Source of the DNA: CAWHJN01 sp963829705 | GTDB lineage: Bacteria; Bacteroidota; Rhodothermia; Rhodothermales; BA12 | NCBI GenBank assembly: GCA_963829705.1 | Contig: CAWHJN010000005.1 | Coordinates: forward strand, 744,001 to 808,000 | DNA length: 64,000 nt | Direction: 5' to 3' | In this document: piece by piece, positions 55,305 to 63,627 of the stretch | How positions within the stretch are numbered: position 1 is the first letter of the stretch | Layout of the letters: every line of letters starts with the position of its first letter | Program-made: the position numbers and the translations under genes | Notes under the pieces: model-generated | The model's input: the letters and a program-made list of their open reading frames with translations, nothing else | Database searches by the model: none | What the model was told of the DNA's origin: nothing

Positions 55305-55994
55305 GTGGAAAAACAACTCTCTACGCTCTCTCGCCGCGACCGCGAACGCCTCATGCGTCGCCACGCGATGCTGGACGCGGCCCGTGCGGTCTTCGCCGAG
55401 AAGGGCTACGAGCAGGCCACGCTTGAGGAAATCGCCGAGCGGGCCGAGTTTGGCAAGGGCACGCTTTACAACTACTTCGAGGGCGGCAAGCAGGAGATCC
55501 TGTACGCCGTCGTCGAGGATCTCTTCGGGCAGCTCTGCGAGGTCGTCCACGACTTTTTCCGCGCGCCCGAGCAGCAAGGACGCCCGCTGCGCGGTGTGAT
55601 GCGGGATTTCGTGTGGACGGTGCTGGTGTTTTTCATCGAGAAGCGTGACCTGTTCCACATCCTCATGAAAGAGGCGCACCGGATGGCCTTTACCCCGGAG
55701 CACGTGGCCCACATGGCCGAGCTGCGCCAGAGCGTCGTCGATGAGGTCGTGCCCGCACTCGACGCGGCGATGGCCAACCACACGATGCGCCCGCTCGACC
55801 CCCACGCCGTCGCCTACTCGCTCATCGGCCACATCCACGGGCACCTGGCCTACATGCTCACCCTCTGCGCGTGTACGCCCGAGGCGGTGGGAGAGGCCTC
55901 CAGCTCGCCGGACGCCGCAGCAGATTTCATTTCGACCATGCTGTTCGACGGGCTCGTGACGCGCCCCGAAGAGCCTTTCACGCTTTCACTCTGA
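55305..55994 (+). CDS. TetR/AcrR-family transcriptional regulator of the efflux operon
   Basis: 229 residues from the GTG at 55305. The first ATG (55263) lies inside a palindrome that looks like an operator, and conservation begins only around LSRRDRERLMRRHAMLDAAR. The HTH is AVFAEKGYEQATLEEIAERA, then EFGKGTLYNYF. The C-terminal domain (FVWTVLVFFIEKRDLFHILM) is the variable ligand pocket. It is 3 bases before tolC, so it probably represses its own operon, as AcrR-type regulators do. Confidence 0.82.
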   Translation: MEKQLSTLSRRDRERLMRRHAMLDAARAVFAEKGYEQATLEEIAERAEFGKGTLYNYFEGGKQEILYAVVEDLFGQLCEVVHDFFRAPEQQGRPLRGVMRDFVWTVLVFFIEKRDLFHILMKEAHRMAFTPEHVAHMAELRQSVVDEVVPALDAAMANHTMRPLDPHAVAYSLIGHIHGHLAYMLTLCACTPEAVGEASSSPDAAADFISTMLFDGLVTRPEEPFTLSL

Positions 55995-55997
55995 TCC

Positions 55998-57593
55998 ATG
56001 GGATTCCGTCTCTTTCTGCTGGCGCTGCTCGCCGCTCCGCTCGCGCAGGCGCAGACCGCCGCCACGCCGCCGCCCGCCATCGCGCTCACGCTCGACGAAG
56101 CGCTCGAGATCGCCCGCGTGCAGAACTACGCGCTCCAGTCGATCCGCCTGGACGTGGACAACGCGCAGGCGCAGGTGCGGGAGGCGTGGGCGGGCGTGCT
56201 GCCCGACGTAGCGCTGGCGTCGTCGTACACGCGCAACCTCAAGAGCGCCAACCCCTTCGCGGGCTCCGATGCGGGCGGGCTGTTCGGCTCGCTCGGCTTC
56301 GTGGACTGGCTCTCCTACAACGAGCGCGCTCGCACCGACAGCGACGCCAACACCATCCCCATCTCGTTCGGCGCGTACGCCGATTCGCTCAACGCCGGGT
56401 ACGACCGCGCGGGCATCTCGCTGTCGCAGAGTGACAACCCGTTCAGCGTGCCCAACTCGTTCCAGAACCAGGTCTCGATCACGCAGACGCTCTACAACGG
56501 CGCGGCGTTCGCGGCCATCAAGGGCGCGAAGAGGCTTACCGGCATCAACGAGCGGGCGGTGGCGCGGCAGGAGCAGCTGATCGAGAGCCAGGTGCAGACG
56601 CAGTTTTTCGGCGCGCTGCTGGCGCAGGAGCAGGCGCGCGTGGTACACCTGAGCGTCGAGCGGGCGCAGCAGACGGAAAACGAGACGGCGCGGCGCGTGG
56701 AAGCGGGCACGCAGCCCAAGTTCCAGCGCCTCAGCGCCGAGGTGCAGCGCGCCAACCTCGAATCGCAGTTCGTGCAGGCGCAGAATGCCGCGCTTCAGGC
56801 GCTCGATGAGTTCAAGTTCACCCTCGGTATCCCCGTCGAGCAGCCCGTGCGGCTCGTGGGCGCGCTGGAGGCCGACGACATGGGCCGCCTCGCCGCGGTT
56901 TCGACGGATGATCTGCTGCGGGCGGCGCTCGCCAACCGGCCCGACCTCGAAGCCGCCCGCATCGCCATCGAACTGCGCGAGATCAACCGCGACATCACGC
57001 GGGCCAGCTACCTGCCCACCCTCAGCGCCTTCGCCAACCTGGGCTACAGCGGCTCGGTGCCGTCGAGCCGAACGCGCGTCATCCGCGACCCCGCCGACCC
57101 CGACAACCCGTTCGCGTTCTCCGAAACGACCAACGGCTTCTTCTCCGATTCGTACTGGCAGCCGAGCATCAACGTAGGGCTGCGGCTGTCGTGGAGCCTT
57201 TTCAATGGCTTCCGCACGGCAGCGCAGGTGCAGCAGCGGCAGGTGGAGGTGGACAAGGCGCGCATCGACTACGAGCGCACCATCGAGACGGTGCGGCTGG
57301 AGGTCGAGCGGGCGATGCAGAACGTGGCGTCGGCGCAGACGCGCATCCTGACGCAGGAGCAGAACGTCGAGCGCGCCGAACTCAACTACCAGTTTGCCGA
57401 CCAGCGGCTGGGCGAGGGCGTGGCGTCGCTGCTCGAAGTGCGCGAGGCGTCGGATCAACTCGACCAGAGCCGCCTGTCCTACCTGCAGGCCGTCTACGAT
57501 TACCTGACGGCACAGGCGGCGCTCGAAAGCGCCGTTGGCACGCGCCTCACCGGCACGGGCGGGTTGCTCCGCACGGCGGGGGTTAGCGAATAG
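55998..57593 (+). CDS. TolC-family outer membrane efflux protein
   Basis: 531 residues with a signal peptide (about 1-19). Two structural repeats of TolC type are visible: LTLDEALEIARVQNYALQSI with WAGVLPDVALASSYTRN, and RPDLEAARIAIELREINRDI with ASYLPTLSAFANLGYSG. Long coiled helices (ERAQQTENETARRVEAGTQP) form the periplasmic tunnel. It is the outer membrane exit of the tripartite pump encoded by the next two genes. The last codons are part of a G-rich heptad tract. Confidence 0.9.
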   Translation: MGFRLFLLALLAAPLAQAQTAATPPPAIALTLDEALEIARVQNYALQSIRLDVDNAQAQVREAWAGVLPDVALASSYTRNLKSANPFAGSDAGGLFGSLGFVDWLSYNERARTDSDANTIPISFGAYADSLNAGYDRAGISLSQSDNPFSVPNSFQNQVSITQTLYNGAAFAAIKGAKRLTGINERAVARQEQLIESQVQTQFFGALLAQEQARVVHLSVERAQQTENETARRVEAGTQPKFQRLSAEVQRANLESQFVQAQNAALQALDEFKFTLGIPVEQPVRLVGALEADDMGRLAAVSTDDLLRAALANRPDLEAARIAIELREINRDITRASYLPTLSAFANLGYSGSVPSSRTRVIRDPADPDNPFAFSETTNGFFSDSYWQPSINVGLRLSWSLFNGFRTAAQVQQRQVEVDKARIDYERTIETVRLEVERAMQNVASAQTRILTQEQNVERAELNYQFADQRLGEGVASLLEVREASDQLDQSRLSYLQAVYDYLTAQAALESAVGTRLTGTGGLLRTAGVSE

Positions 57594-57631
57594 AGGTTGG
57601 CGTCTCTTTTCCAACCTCCAGCCTCCACCGG
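57579..57631. repeat. Heptad-periodic inverted tract between tolC and the adaptor gene
   Basis: GGGGTTA, GCGAATA and GAGGTTG (57579-57599) cover the end of tolC. After a 10-nt pyrimidine spacer come CCAACCT, CCAGCCT and CCACCGG (57611-57631). GAGGTTGG at 57593-57600 pairs perfectly with CCAACCTC at 57611-57618. The part 57591-57619 is like 7084-7112, and in both places it begins at the TAG stop codon. Confidence 0.6.
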
Positions 57632-57665
57632 CCCAAACGTTTTTTTGCTCCTTACTCCCACCCAT

Positions 57666-58781
57666 ATGAAACGTCTTCTCACCTTTACCGCCTTCGCAGG
57701 CGCGCTCGTGCTCGCGGGCTGCTCCGGCCCCGACGCTGCCACCGACGACGCGCCGGTTTTCCGCACCGTGCGCGTCGAGACGATGGTGGTGCAGCCGACG
57801 ACGTTCGAGGACGTCATCGAAGTCACCGGCACCATTGCCGCCGTCGACGACGCCGTGCTGTCGGCGCAGGCGTCGGGGACGGTGGTGAGCCTCAAAGACC
57901 TCGGCACCTTTGTGCCCGCCGGCGGCAGCGTGGCGCAGCTCGACGCCCAGCTCACGCAGGCGGCGCTGGAGCAGTCGCAGGCGGCGCTCGCGCAGGCCGA
58001 GGCGCAGCGCGACCTCGCCCTCGACACGTTCCGGCGGCAGGAGACGCTCTACCGCGACTCGATCATCTCGGCCCTCGAGTTCGAGAGCATCCGGGCGCAG
58101 CGCGCCACCTCCGAGGCCGCTGTACGGCAGGCGCAGGCCGCCGTGGCGCAGGTGCAGCGGCAACTGGCGTACACGCGCGTGGTGGCGCCCTTTGGCGGCA
58201 CGGTGGAGGAGCAGTTCGTGCAGCAGGGCGAGCAGGTCGCGCCCGGCACCCGCGTGGCGCGCATCGTCTCGACAGGCCGGGTGAAGGTGACGGCGGGCGT
58301 GCCCGAGCGCTACGCAGGCGACGTGTCGATGGGCGATGCCGTGGAGGTGCGCCTCGACGCCTACGGCGCCCAGACGCGCACGGGACGCATCACGTTCGTG
58401 GGCAGCGCCGTGGACCCGGCCAGCCGCACCTTCCCCGTCGAGGTCGAACTCAACAACGCCGAGGGGCTGCTCAAACCCGCGATGGTGGCCACCGTGCTCG
58501 TGCGCCGCGCCCGCATCGAGGGCGCGCTCGTGGTGCCCCGCGCCGCGCTGCAACGCGACGAGGACGGCCAGAGCGTCTACGTCGCCGTCCGCACCGACAG
58601 CGCCATCGTGGCGCAGCGCCGCGAGGTGACGGTGGGGCCGGGCTACGGCAGCGAGGCCGTCATCGAGCGCGGCCTCAACGCGGGCGATGAGGTCATCGTC
58701 GTAGGCCAGGACAACGTCACCGACAACGAGCGCCTCGACGTGTCCGCCACGCGCGAGCGACTCGGCGGGCCGACCCAGTAA
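57666..58781 (+). CDS. RND efflux periplasmic adaptor (MFP) lipoprotein
   Basis: 371 residues from the ATG at 57666, with lipobox VLAGC at about 15-19. Adaptor elements in order: barrel-sandwich VEVTGTIAAVDDAVLSAQAS (IEVTG in exact sequence), an alpha hairpin (AALAQAEAQRDLALDTFRRQ), the returning lipoyl half (YTRVVAPFGGTVEEQFVQQG, then EQVAPGTRV), and a beta-barrel with a membrane-proximal domain. It links the TolC protein to the RND permease. The leader carries heptads TTGCTCC and TTACTCC directly before the ATG. Confidence 0.9.
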   Translation: MKRLLTFTAFAGALVLAGCSGPDAATDDAPVFRTVRVETMVVQPTTFEDVIEVTGTIAAVDDAVLSAQASGTVVSLKDLGTFVPAGGSVAQLDAQLTQAALEQSQAALAQAEAQRDLALDTFRRQETLYRDSIISALEFESIRAQRATSEAAVRQAQAAVAQVQRQLAYTRVVAPFGGTVEEQFVQQGEQVAPGTRVARIVSTGRVKVTAGVPERYAGDVSMGDAVEVRLDAYGAQTRTGRITFVGSAVDPASRTFPVEVELNNAEGLLKPAMVATVLVRRARIEGALVVPRAALQRDEDGQSVYVAVRTDSAIVAQRREVTVGPGYGSEAVIERGLNAGDEVIVVGQDNVTDNERLDVSATRERLGGPTQ

Positions 58782-58833
58782 CCCTCTCCGGTCGCTTCGC
58801 TCCCGGTCCCCCGCACGCCACACACATCCGGTT

Positions 58834-61476
58834 ATGAAAATCACCGACGTCGCCATCCGGTACCGCACCTCGGTACTCGTGCTGGCCGTTCTGCTCTCCA
58901 TCGGCGGGCTGATCTCGTACCTCACGATCCCGAAAGAGGCGCAGCCGTCCATCGAGATCCCCAACATCGTCGTCACGACGATCTACCCCGGTGCGTCGCC
59001 CGACGACATCGAGAGCCTCATCACGCAGAAGATCGAGCAGGAGATTCAGGCCATCAGTGGCATCAAAGAGATCCGCTCGACCTCGACCGAAGGCGTCTCG
59101 TCGATCATCGTCGAGTTCGAGCCGGACGTCGAGATGAATGACGCCTACCAGAAGGTGCGCGACAAGGTCTCGACGGCGGAAAGCGAACTGCCGACCGATC
59201 TGCAGGAAGAGCCCATCGTGAGCGAGATCAACCTGTCCGAGATGCCCATCATGGCCGTCAACCTGGCGGGCGATTACGGCATCGCGCGGTTGAAAGAAGC
59301 CGCTGAAGATTTGCAGGACGACCTCGAAGCGATCCCGTCGGTGCTCGAAGTCGACCTCATCGGCGGCCTCGAGCGCGAGGTGCAGATCAACGTCGACCTG
59401 GCGCGCTTGCAGGGCTACAACCTGACCTTCAACGACCTGGTGGAGGCCGTCGCGGGGGAGAACGCCAACATCCCCGGCGGCTCCGTCGATGTGGACCGGG
59501 ACAATTACCTCGTGCGCGTCAACGGGCAGTTCAACGACCCGGCGGAGATCAACGACGTGGTGGTGAAAGCGCCGGGCGGGCGGCCCATCTACGTGCGCGA
59601 TGTGGCCGACGTGGACTTTGGCTTCAAAAAGCGCACGAGCTACGCGCGCCTCGAAGTGCTGAAGGTGCAGAACGAGGACGGCTCGTACACGACGATGCCC
59701 GCCGAGCAGCAGCGCTTTCTGGAGGTGATCACGCTGAGCGTCAAAAAGCGCTCGGGCGAAAACATCCTCGAAACCGCCGACCGCGTCAAGGAAGTGGTGG
59801 CGGCGGCGTCGCTGCCGCAGGGCACGCAGGTGTCCATCACGGGTGACCAGTCGGAGAACATCGATACGCTCCTCAAAGACCTGGAAAACAACATCATCGC
59901 GGGCCTGATCTTCGTCGTGGCGGTGCTCTTGTTTTTCCTCGGCGTGCGCAACGCGACGCTCGTCGGCATCGCCATCCCGCTGTCGATGCTGATCTCGTTC
60001 ATCATCTTCCAGGCGCTGGGCTACACGCTCAACTTCATCATCCTCTTCTCGCTCATCATCGCGCTGGGGATGCTGGTGGACAACGCCATCGTGATCGTGG
60101 AGAACATCTACCGCTTCCGCGAGGAGGGGTACAGCCGCTTCGAGGCGGCGCGGCTGGGCTCGAAAGAGGTGGCGGTGCCCGTGACGACGAGCACGCTCAC
60201 GACGCTGGCGGCCTTCGCGCCGATGCTGCTCTGGCCCGGCATCATCGGCGAGTTCATGAGCTTTATGCCGCTCACGCTCATCATCACGCTGACGAGTTCG
60301 CTGGTGGTCGCGCTCATCTTCAACCCGGTGATCACGGGCGTCTTCGTGCGGCTGGAAAGCGAGGAAGCGCCCAAACGCACCCGCGCTGCGCGCATCACCT
60401 CGTACGTGCTCGTGGGCTTCGTGGGGCTCGTGATCCTGCTGCTGAACTGGAAGACGTTCGTGGTGCTGGCCGTGCTGGTGCCCGGGCTCTACTTCCTGCA
60501 CACCCGCGTGCTCAAGCCCATCGGCGACCGCTTCATGAACGAGACGCTGCCGGGCTTCGTGGCACGCTACCGCCGCTTCCTCGACTGGATGCTCGAGCGC
60601 GATTACGCTGGCAACCGGGCGCTCGCGCGCAACGTGGCGGCGATGGCGCTCTTCACGACCGGCTTCGTGGTGCTCATCGTCGGCGGGCTGGTGAGCATGG
60701 CCTCGCAGGGGGGAGGGATGGTGTTTCTGGGGCTGGGCGGGCTGCTCCTCGCGCTCGGCGTGCTCGGCATCTTCTTCCACACGCTCGAAGCGCTCTTTCT
60801 CGGCGGCAGCGGCACGGTGAAGGCCGGTCTCATCTTCGGCGGCGTGATGCTGCTCATCCTCGGGGCGATGTACCTCAGCCCGAAAGAAGTCCACGTCTCC
60901 GAGATCACGACGCTGATGGTGCTGCCGCTGCTGGTGGTGGTCGTCGGGCTCTTCGGCGCGGCCGCGCGGCGCACGGGCACGGCGTGGGTGGGCGACGTGC
61001 TGCTCGTCATCGCGGGCTTCCTCTTGCTCGGCGCGCTCTTCGGCGTCGTCGCGCTCATCACGGCGCGCATCAGCCCGGATGCCGGCATCGCCGGATGCGG
61101 GGCAGATGGTGGGGTTGCTCGTGCCCGCGCTCTTTATCGGCGTGCTGGGCTATTTCATCCGCCGGGTACACAAAACGCGCGACTTCGACACGCTCATCCT
61201 TACCGACAACCGCGCGCGGCTGCTCACGGCCACGATGGGCACGCTCTTCGCCATCGTCATCTTGTTCACCGTCGTCCCCACGGGCACGGAGTTTTTCCCG
61301 ACGACCGACCCCAACCAGGTCATCGTCACCCTGGAGAACGCACTCGGCACCACGCTCGAAACGAGCAACGCGACGGCCAACGTGGGCCGCGAGCGCATCG
61401 AGAGCATCCTCGGCGAAAACCCCGACGCGAAGGAGAACGTCAAGGACGTGCTCGTCAACGTAGGCGTGGGCGGTGA
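58834..61476 (+). CDS. RND efflux permease, N-terminal part (frame broken near 61080)
   Basis: The family sequence runs from the ATG at 58834 to about 61085; the remaining codons to 61476 are out of frame. The N-terminal half of an AcrB-type pump is clear: TM1 (SVLVLAVLLSIGGLISYLTI), first porter domains, and TM2-6 with the proton-relay D416 in GMLVDNAIVIVENIYRFRE (the second Asp of AcrB is Asn). After TM6, about residues 520-750 contain roughly six extra hydrophobic segments (for example FTTGFVVLIVGGLVSM and GLIFGGVMLLILGAMYL) not found in AcrB. A 16-nt duplication then shifts the frame. Without it one gene of 1362 residues would reach 62938. Confidence 0.85.
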   Translation: MKITDVAIRYRTSVLVLAVLLSIGGLISYLTIPKEAQPSIEIPNIVVTTIYPGASPDDIESLITQKIEQEIQAISGIKEIRSTSTEGVSSIIVEFEPDVEMNDAYQKVRDKVSTAESELPTDLQEEPIVSEINLSEMPIMAVNLAGDYGIARLKEAAEDLQDDLEAIPSVLEVDLIGGLEREVQINVDLARLQGYNLTFNDLVEAVAGENANIPGGSVDVDRDNYLVRVNGQFNDPAEINDVVVKAPGGRPIYVRDVADVDFGFKKRTSYARLEVLKVQNEDGSYTTMPAEQQRFLEVITLSVKKRSGENILETADRVKEVVAAASLPQGTQVSITGDQSENIDTLLKDLENNIIAGLIFVVAVLLFFLGVRNATLVGIAIPLSMLISFIIFQALGYTLNFIILFSLIIALGMLVDNAIVIVENIYRFREEGYSRFEAARLGSKEVAVPVTTSTLTTLAAFAPMLLWPGIIGEFMSFMPLTLIITLTSSLVVALIFNPVITGVFVRLESEEAPKRTRAARITSYVLVGFVGLVILLLNWKTFVVLAVLVPGLYFLHTRVLKPIGDRFMNETLPGFVARYRRFLDWMLERDYAGNRALARNVAAMALFTTGFVVLIVGGLVSMASQGGGMVFLGLGGLLLALGVLGIFFHTLEALFLGGSGTVKAGLIFGGVMLLILGAMYLSPKEVHVSEITTLMVLPLLVVVVGLFGAAARRTGTAWVGDVLLVIAGFLLLGALFGVVALITARISPDAGIAGCGADGGVARARALYRRAGLFHPPGTQNARLRHAHPYRQPRAAAHGHDGHALRHRHLVHRRPHGHGVFPDDRPQPGHRHPGERTRHHARNEQRDGQRGPRAHREHPRRKPRREGERQGRARQRRRGR

Positions 61477-62938
61477 CGCGATGTTCGGCGGCGGCTCGGC
61501 CTCGCCAGAAAGAAGCCGCATCACGCTCAACATGGTCGATTACGGCGACCGCGCCGAGAAATCGTCCACCACGCTCGTCCGGTTGCGCGACGGGTTGCAG
61601 GGCATCCCCGGTGCCGACATCTCGATCGAGCAGGACCAGGGCGGTCCGCCGACGGGCAAGCCGATCAACATCGAGATCACCGGGCCGCAGTTTGCCGAGA
61701 TCCAGCACATCGCGCGCGACCTCAAGGCCGAACTCCAGCGGTGGAGCGATACGGGCGAGATTCCCGGACTCGTGGACGTGCAGGACGACCTCAACATGGG
61801 ACGCCCCGAACTGCTCGTGCGCGTGGACCGGCAGCGGGCGGCGCAGTTTGGCCTGAGCACGCAGAAAGTGGCGCAGACCGTGCGCGCCGCCATCAACGGC
61901 GTCGAGACGGGCAAGTACCGCGACGGCGAGGACGAGTACGACATCACCGTGCGCCTCGCCGAAGACCAGCGGCAGAGCCTCGAGAGCATCCGCAACCTGA
62001 CGATCCTCGAAGAAGGTCAGCAGATTCCGCTCACCGCCGTGGCCACGCTCGAAACGGCGGGTGGCCTGGGCGCGGTGACGCGGCTCGACCTCGAGCGCGT
62101 GGCCACCGTCACCGCCGACGCCGCGCCGGGCTACAACGGCAACGCCATCCTGGCGCAGGTGCAGGCGCGGCTGGAAACCTACGAGAAGGGCATCCCGCCG
62201 GGCTACACGCTCTCCTACACGGGCGCGAGCGAGGAGCAGGCCGACGCCTTCGGCTTTCTCACCAACGTGCTCTTCATCGCCGTCTCGCTCATCTTCATGA
62301 TCATGCTGGCGCAGTTCAACTCCCTCAGCGCGCCGTTCATCATCATCGTCGCCGTGGGCCTGAGCCTGACGGGCGTGCTGCTCGGCCTCATCGTCACGCG
62401 CACGCCGTTCGGGCTCTTCACCTTCATCGGCATCATCTCGCTCGCCGGCATCGTCGTCAACAACGGCATCGTGCTGGTCGATTACACGATGCAGCTGCGC
62501 GACCGCGGGGTGAGCAAGCACGACGCCATCATCGAGGCCGGCGCTACGCGCCTGCGCCCGGTGCTCTTGACGGCGCTCACGACGGTCATCGGCCTGATCC
62601 CGCTCACCTTCGGCATCAACATCGACTTCGTGGGGCTGCTGACGAACTTCGACCCCATCCCCGGCAAACTCATCGGCAGCGAAAACACGCAGTTCTGGGG
62701 GCCGATGGGCACGGCCATCATCGCCGGTTTGACGTTCGGGACGTTTCTCACGCTCGTCATCGTGCCGGTGATGTACTCGACGTTCGACTCGATTGCGGGC
62801 CGGCTGGGCCGCGTGCTGACGGGCCACACCGTCCAACTCTCCCACGTCCACGGCGAGGACCTCGACGGCCAACCCGACGGCGACGGCCTGCCCGGCAATG
62901 GCCTCGTGCCTGTGGAGCACCCCGCCCGCGAAGTCTGA
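61079..62938 (+). CDS. RND efflux permease, C-terminal part (continues the gene at 58834)
   Basis: 619 residues as an isolated frame. Pump homology starts near SPDAGQMVGLLVPALFIGVL. It has TM7 (TATMGTLFAIVILFTVV), second porter domains (GTEFFPTTDPNQVIVTLE), TM8-12 with GIISLAGIVVNNGIVLVDYT and TLVIVPVMYSTFD, and a hydrophilic tail. It cannot work alone as a pump. If the frameshift is real, the two halves would have to be made separately, for which I see no start signal. I regard both parts as one gene, the inner membrane pump of the TetR-TolC-MFP operon. Confidence 0.85.
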   Translation: MPASPDAGQMVGLLVPALFIGVLGYFIRRVHKTRDFDTLILTDNRARLLTATMGTLFAIVILFTVVPTGTEFFPTTDPNQVIVTLENALGTTLETSNATANVGRERIESILGENPDAKENVKDVLVNVGVGGDAMFGGGSASPERSRITLNMVDYGDRAEKSSTTLVRLRDGLQGIPGADISIEQDQGGPPTGKPINIEITGPQFAEIQHIARDLKAELQRWSDTGEIPGLVDVQDDLNMGRPELLVRVDRQRAAQFGLSTQKVAQTVRAAINGVETGKYRDGEDEYDITVRLAEDQRQSLESIRNLTILEEGQQIPLTAVATLETAGGLGAVTRLDLERVATVTADAAPGYNGNAILAQVQARLETYEKGIPPGYTLSYTGASEEQADAFGFLTNVLFIAVSLIFMIMLAQFNSLSAPFIIIVAVGLSLTGVLLGLIVTRTPFGLFTFIGIISLAGIVVNNGIVLVDYTMQLRDRGVSKHDAIIEAGATRLRPVLLTALTTVIGLIPLTFGINIDFVGLLTNFDPIPGKLIGSENTQFWGPMGTAIIAGLTFGTFLTLVIVPVMYSTFDSIAGRLGRVLTGHTVQLSHVHGEDLDGQPDGDGLPGNGLVPVEHPAREV

Positions 62939-62949
62939 GCAACGGGAAA

Positions 62950-62981
62950 ACCCTCGGAGGCCTTTCGGTACCTCCGAGGGT
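62950..62981. terminator. Terminator after the efflux operon (bidirectional)
   Basis: An 11-bp perfect stem (62950-62960 with 62971-62981) encloses a 10-nt loop, 11 bases after the RND stop. On the minus strand it is followed by TTTT, so it also serves the convergent lipoprotein gene. Confidence 0.7.
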
Positions 62982-62985
62982 CGTT

Positions 62986-63059
62986 GCCGGATGCCGCCAC
63001 CACACGGCCTCCGGCAGAGCCTCCTCGCCTCCTTTTCCCATCCCCGAGTCGGCGAGGAG
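62986..63059. other. Two further hairpins in the convergent gap
   Basis: GCCGGA/TCCGGC plus GCCG/CGGC form a stem with one mismatch at 62986-63015. CTCCTCGCC (63021-63029) pairs perfectly with GGCGAGGAG (63051-63059). With the terminator at 62950 this makes three hairpins in 110 bases between convergent genes. Confidence 0.5.
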
Positions 63060-63069
63060 ATGGTTGTGA

Positions 63070-63477
63070 TTAGAACACCCTGACCCGAAGGCATGCACTC
63101 TGGCGCGACGCCTGTACCGTTCCAGCGTTCAGGTAAGGCCCCGATTCCGCGTTCCAGTCGTAGGATCGACTGTCCGGCAACTGGTGATAGGCGTTGCCCG
63201 GAGCCGAGCAGTTGCCAGGCCCGGAAGGATAAAAGGCGCTGATAACGCCAACAGGCTGCCCGTCGATGGTCATCTGCACGGGAGGCCCATCAACGGCTTT
63301 GTAGAAGATGACGCGCGAGTACTCACAGGAACCGTCATCTTCCTCGGCAGAATAGTCGTAGGAAAAGCTCTTCGAGTCGGTGCACCCCATTGCAGGGTCG
63401 GGATCGATGAGGTCGCAGCCCGTAGCCATAAAGGCTGTGATAACGATCGGCAGTAGGGTGAGCAGAGGCGGTTTCAT
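63070..63477 (-). CDS. Small lipoprotein with a DDGSC motif
   Basis: 135 residues with a lipobox (FMATGC, Cys at about 21). GCTDSKSFSYDYSAEEDDGS, then CEY, is the short Ca-binding-like motif (GCTDxxAxNYDxxAxxDDGSC) often repeated in secreted Bacteroidota proteins; here it occurs once. The rest (VIFYKAVDGPPVQMTIDGQP) looks like a small beta domain with paired cysteines. Function unknown. It converges on the RND gene. Confidence 0.7.
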   Translation of the reverse strand: MKPPLLTLLPIVITAFMATGCDLIDPDPAMGCTDSKSFSYDYSAEEDDGSCEYSRVIFYKAVDGPPVQMTIDGQPVGVISAFYPSGPGNCSAPGNAYHQLPDSRSYDWNAESGPYLNAGTVQASRQSACLRVRVF

Positions 63478-63525
63478 GGTCGCGTTGGTCAGGTGAAGGG
63501 AAGGAAAAAGGAGGGGGCCTCGGCC

Positions 63526-63621
63526 TCAGCACGTCACGAGGGCGACGGCGGCGGCGACCAGCAGCACCCAGAGCGCGACGACGCCGACTCGGGTGGGCGG
63601 GCGAGCAGCGCGGTGTGGCAT
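63526..63621 (-). CDS. 31-residue single-helix membrane peptide (candidate)
   Basis: ATG at 63621, stop at 63526. A basic N-terminus (MPHRAARPPTRVG) is followed by one hydrophobic helix (VVALWVLLVAAAVALV) and a final Thr-Cys. It begins 6 bases after the stop of the beta-barrel gene on the same strand, which suggests coupled translation. There is no Shine-Dalgarno sequence. It may be a real small membrane protein or chance. Confidence 0.4.
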   Translation of the reverse strand: MPHRAARPPTRVGVVALWVLLVAAAVALVTC

Positions 63622-63627
63622 GAAACT

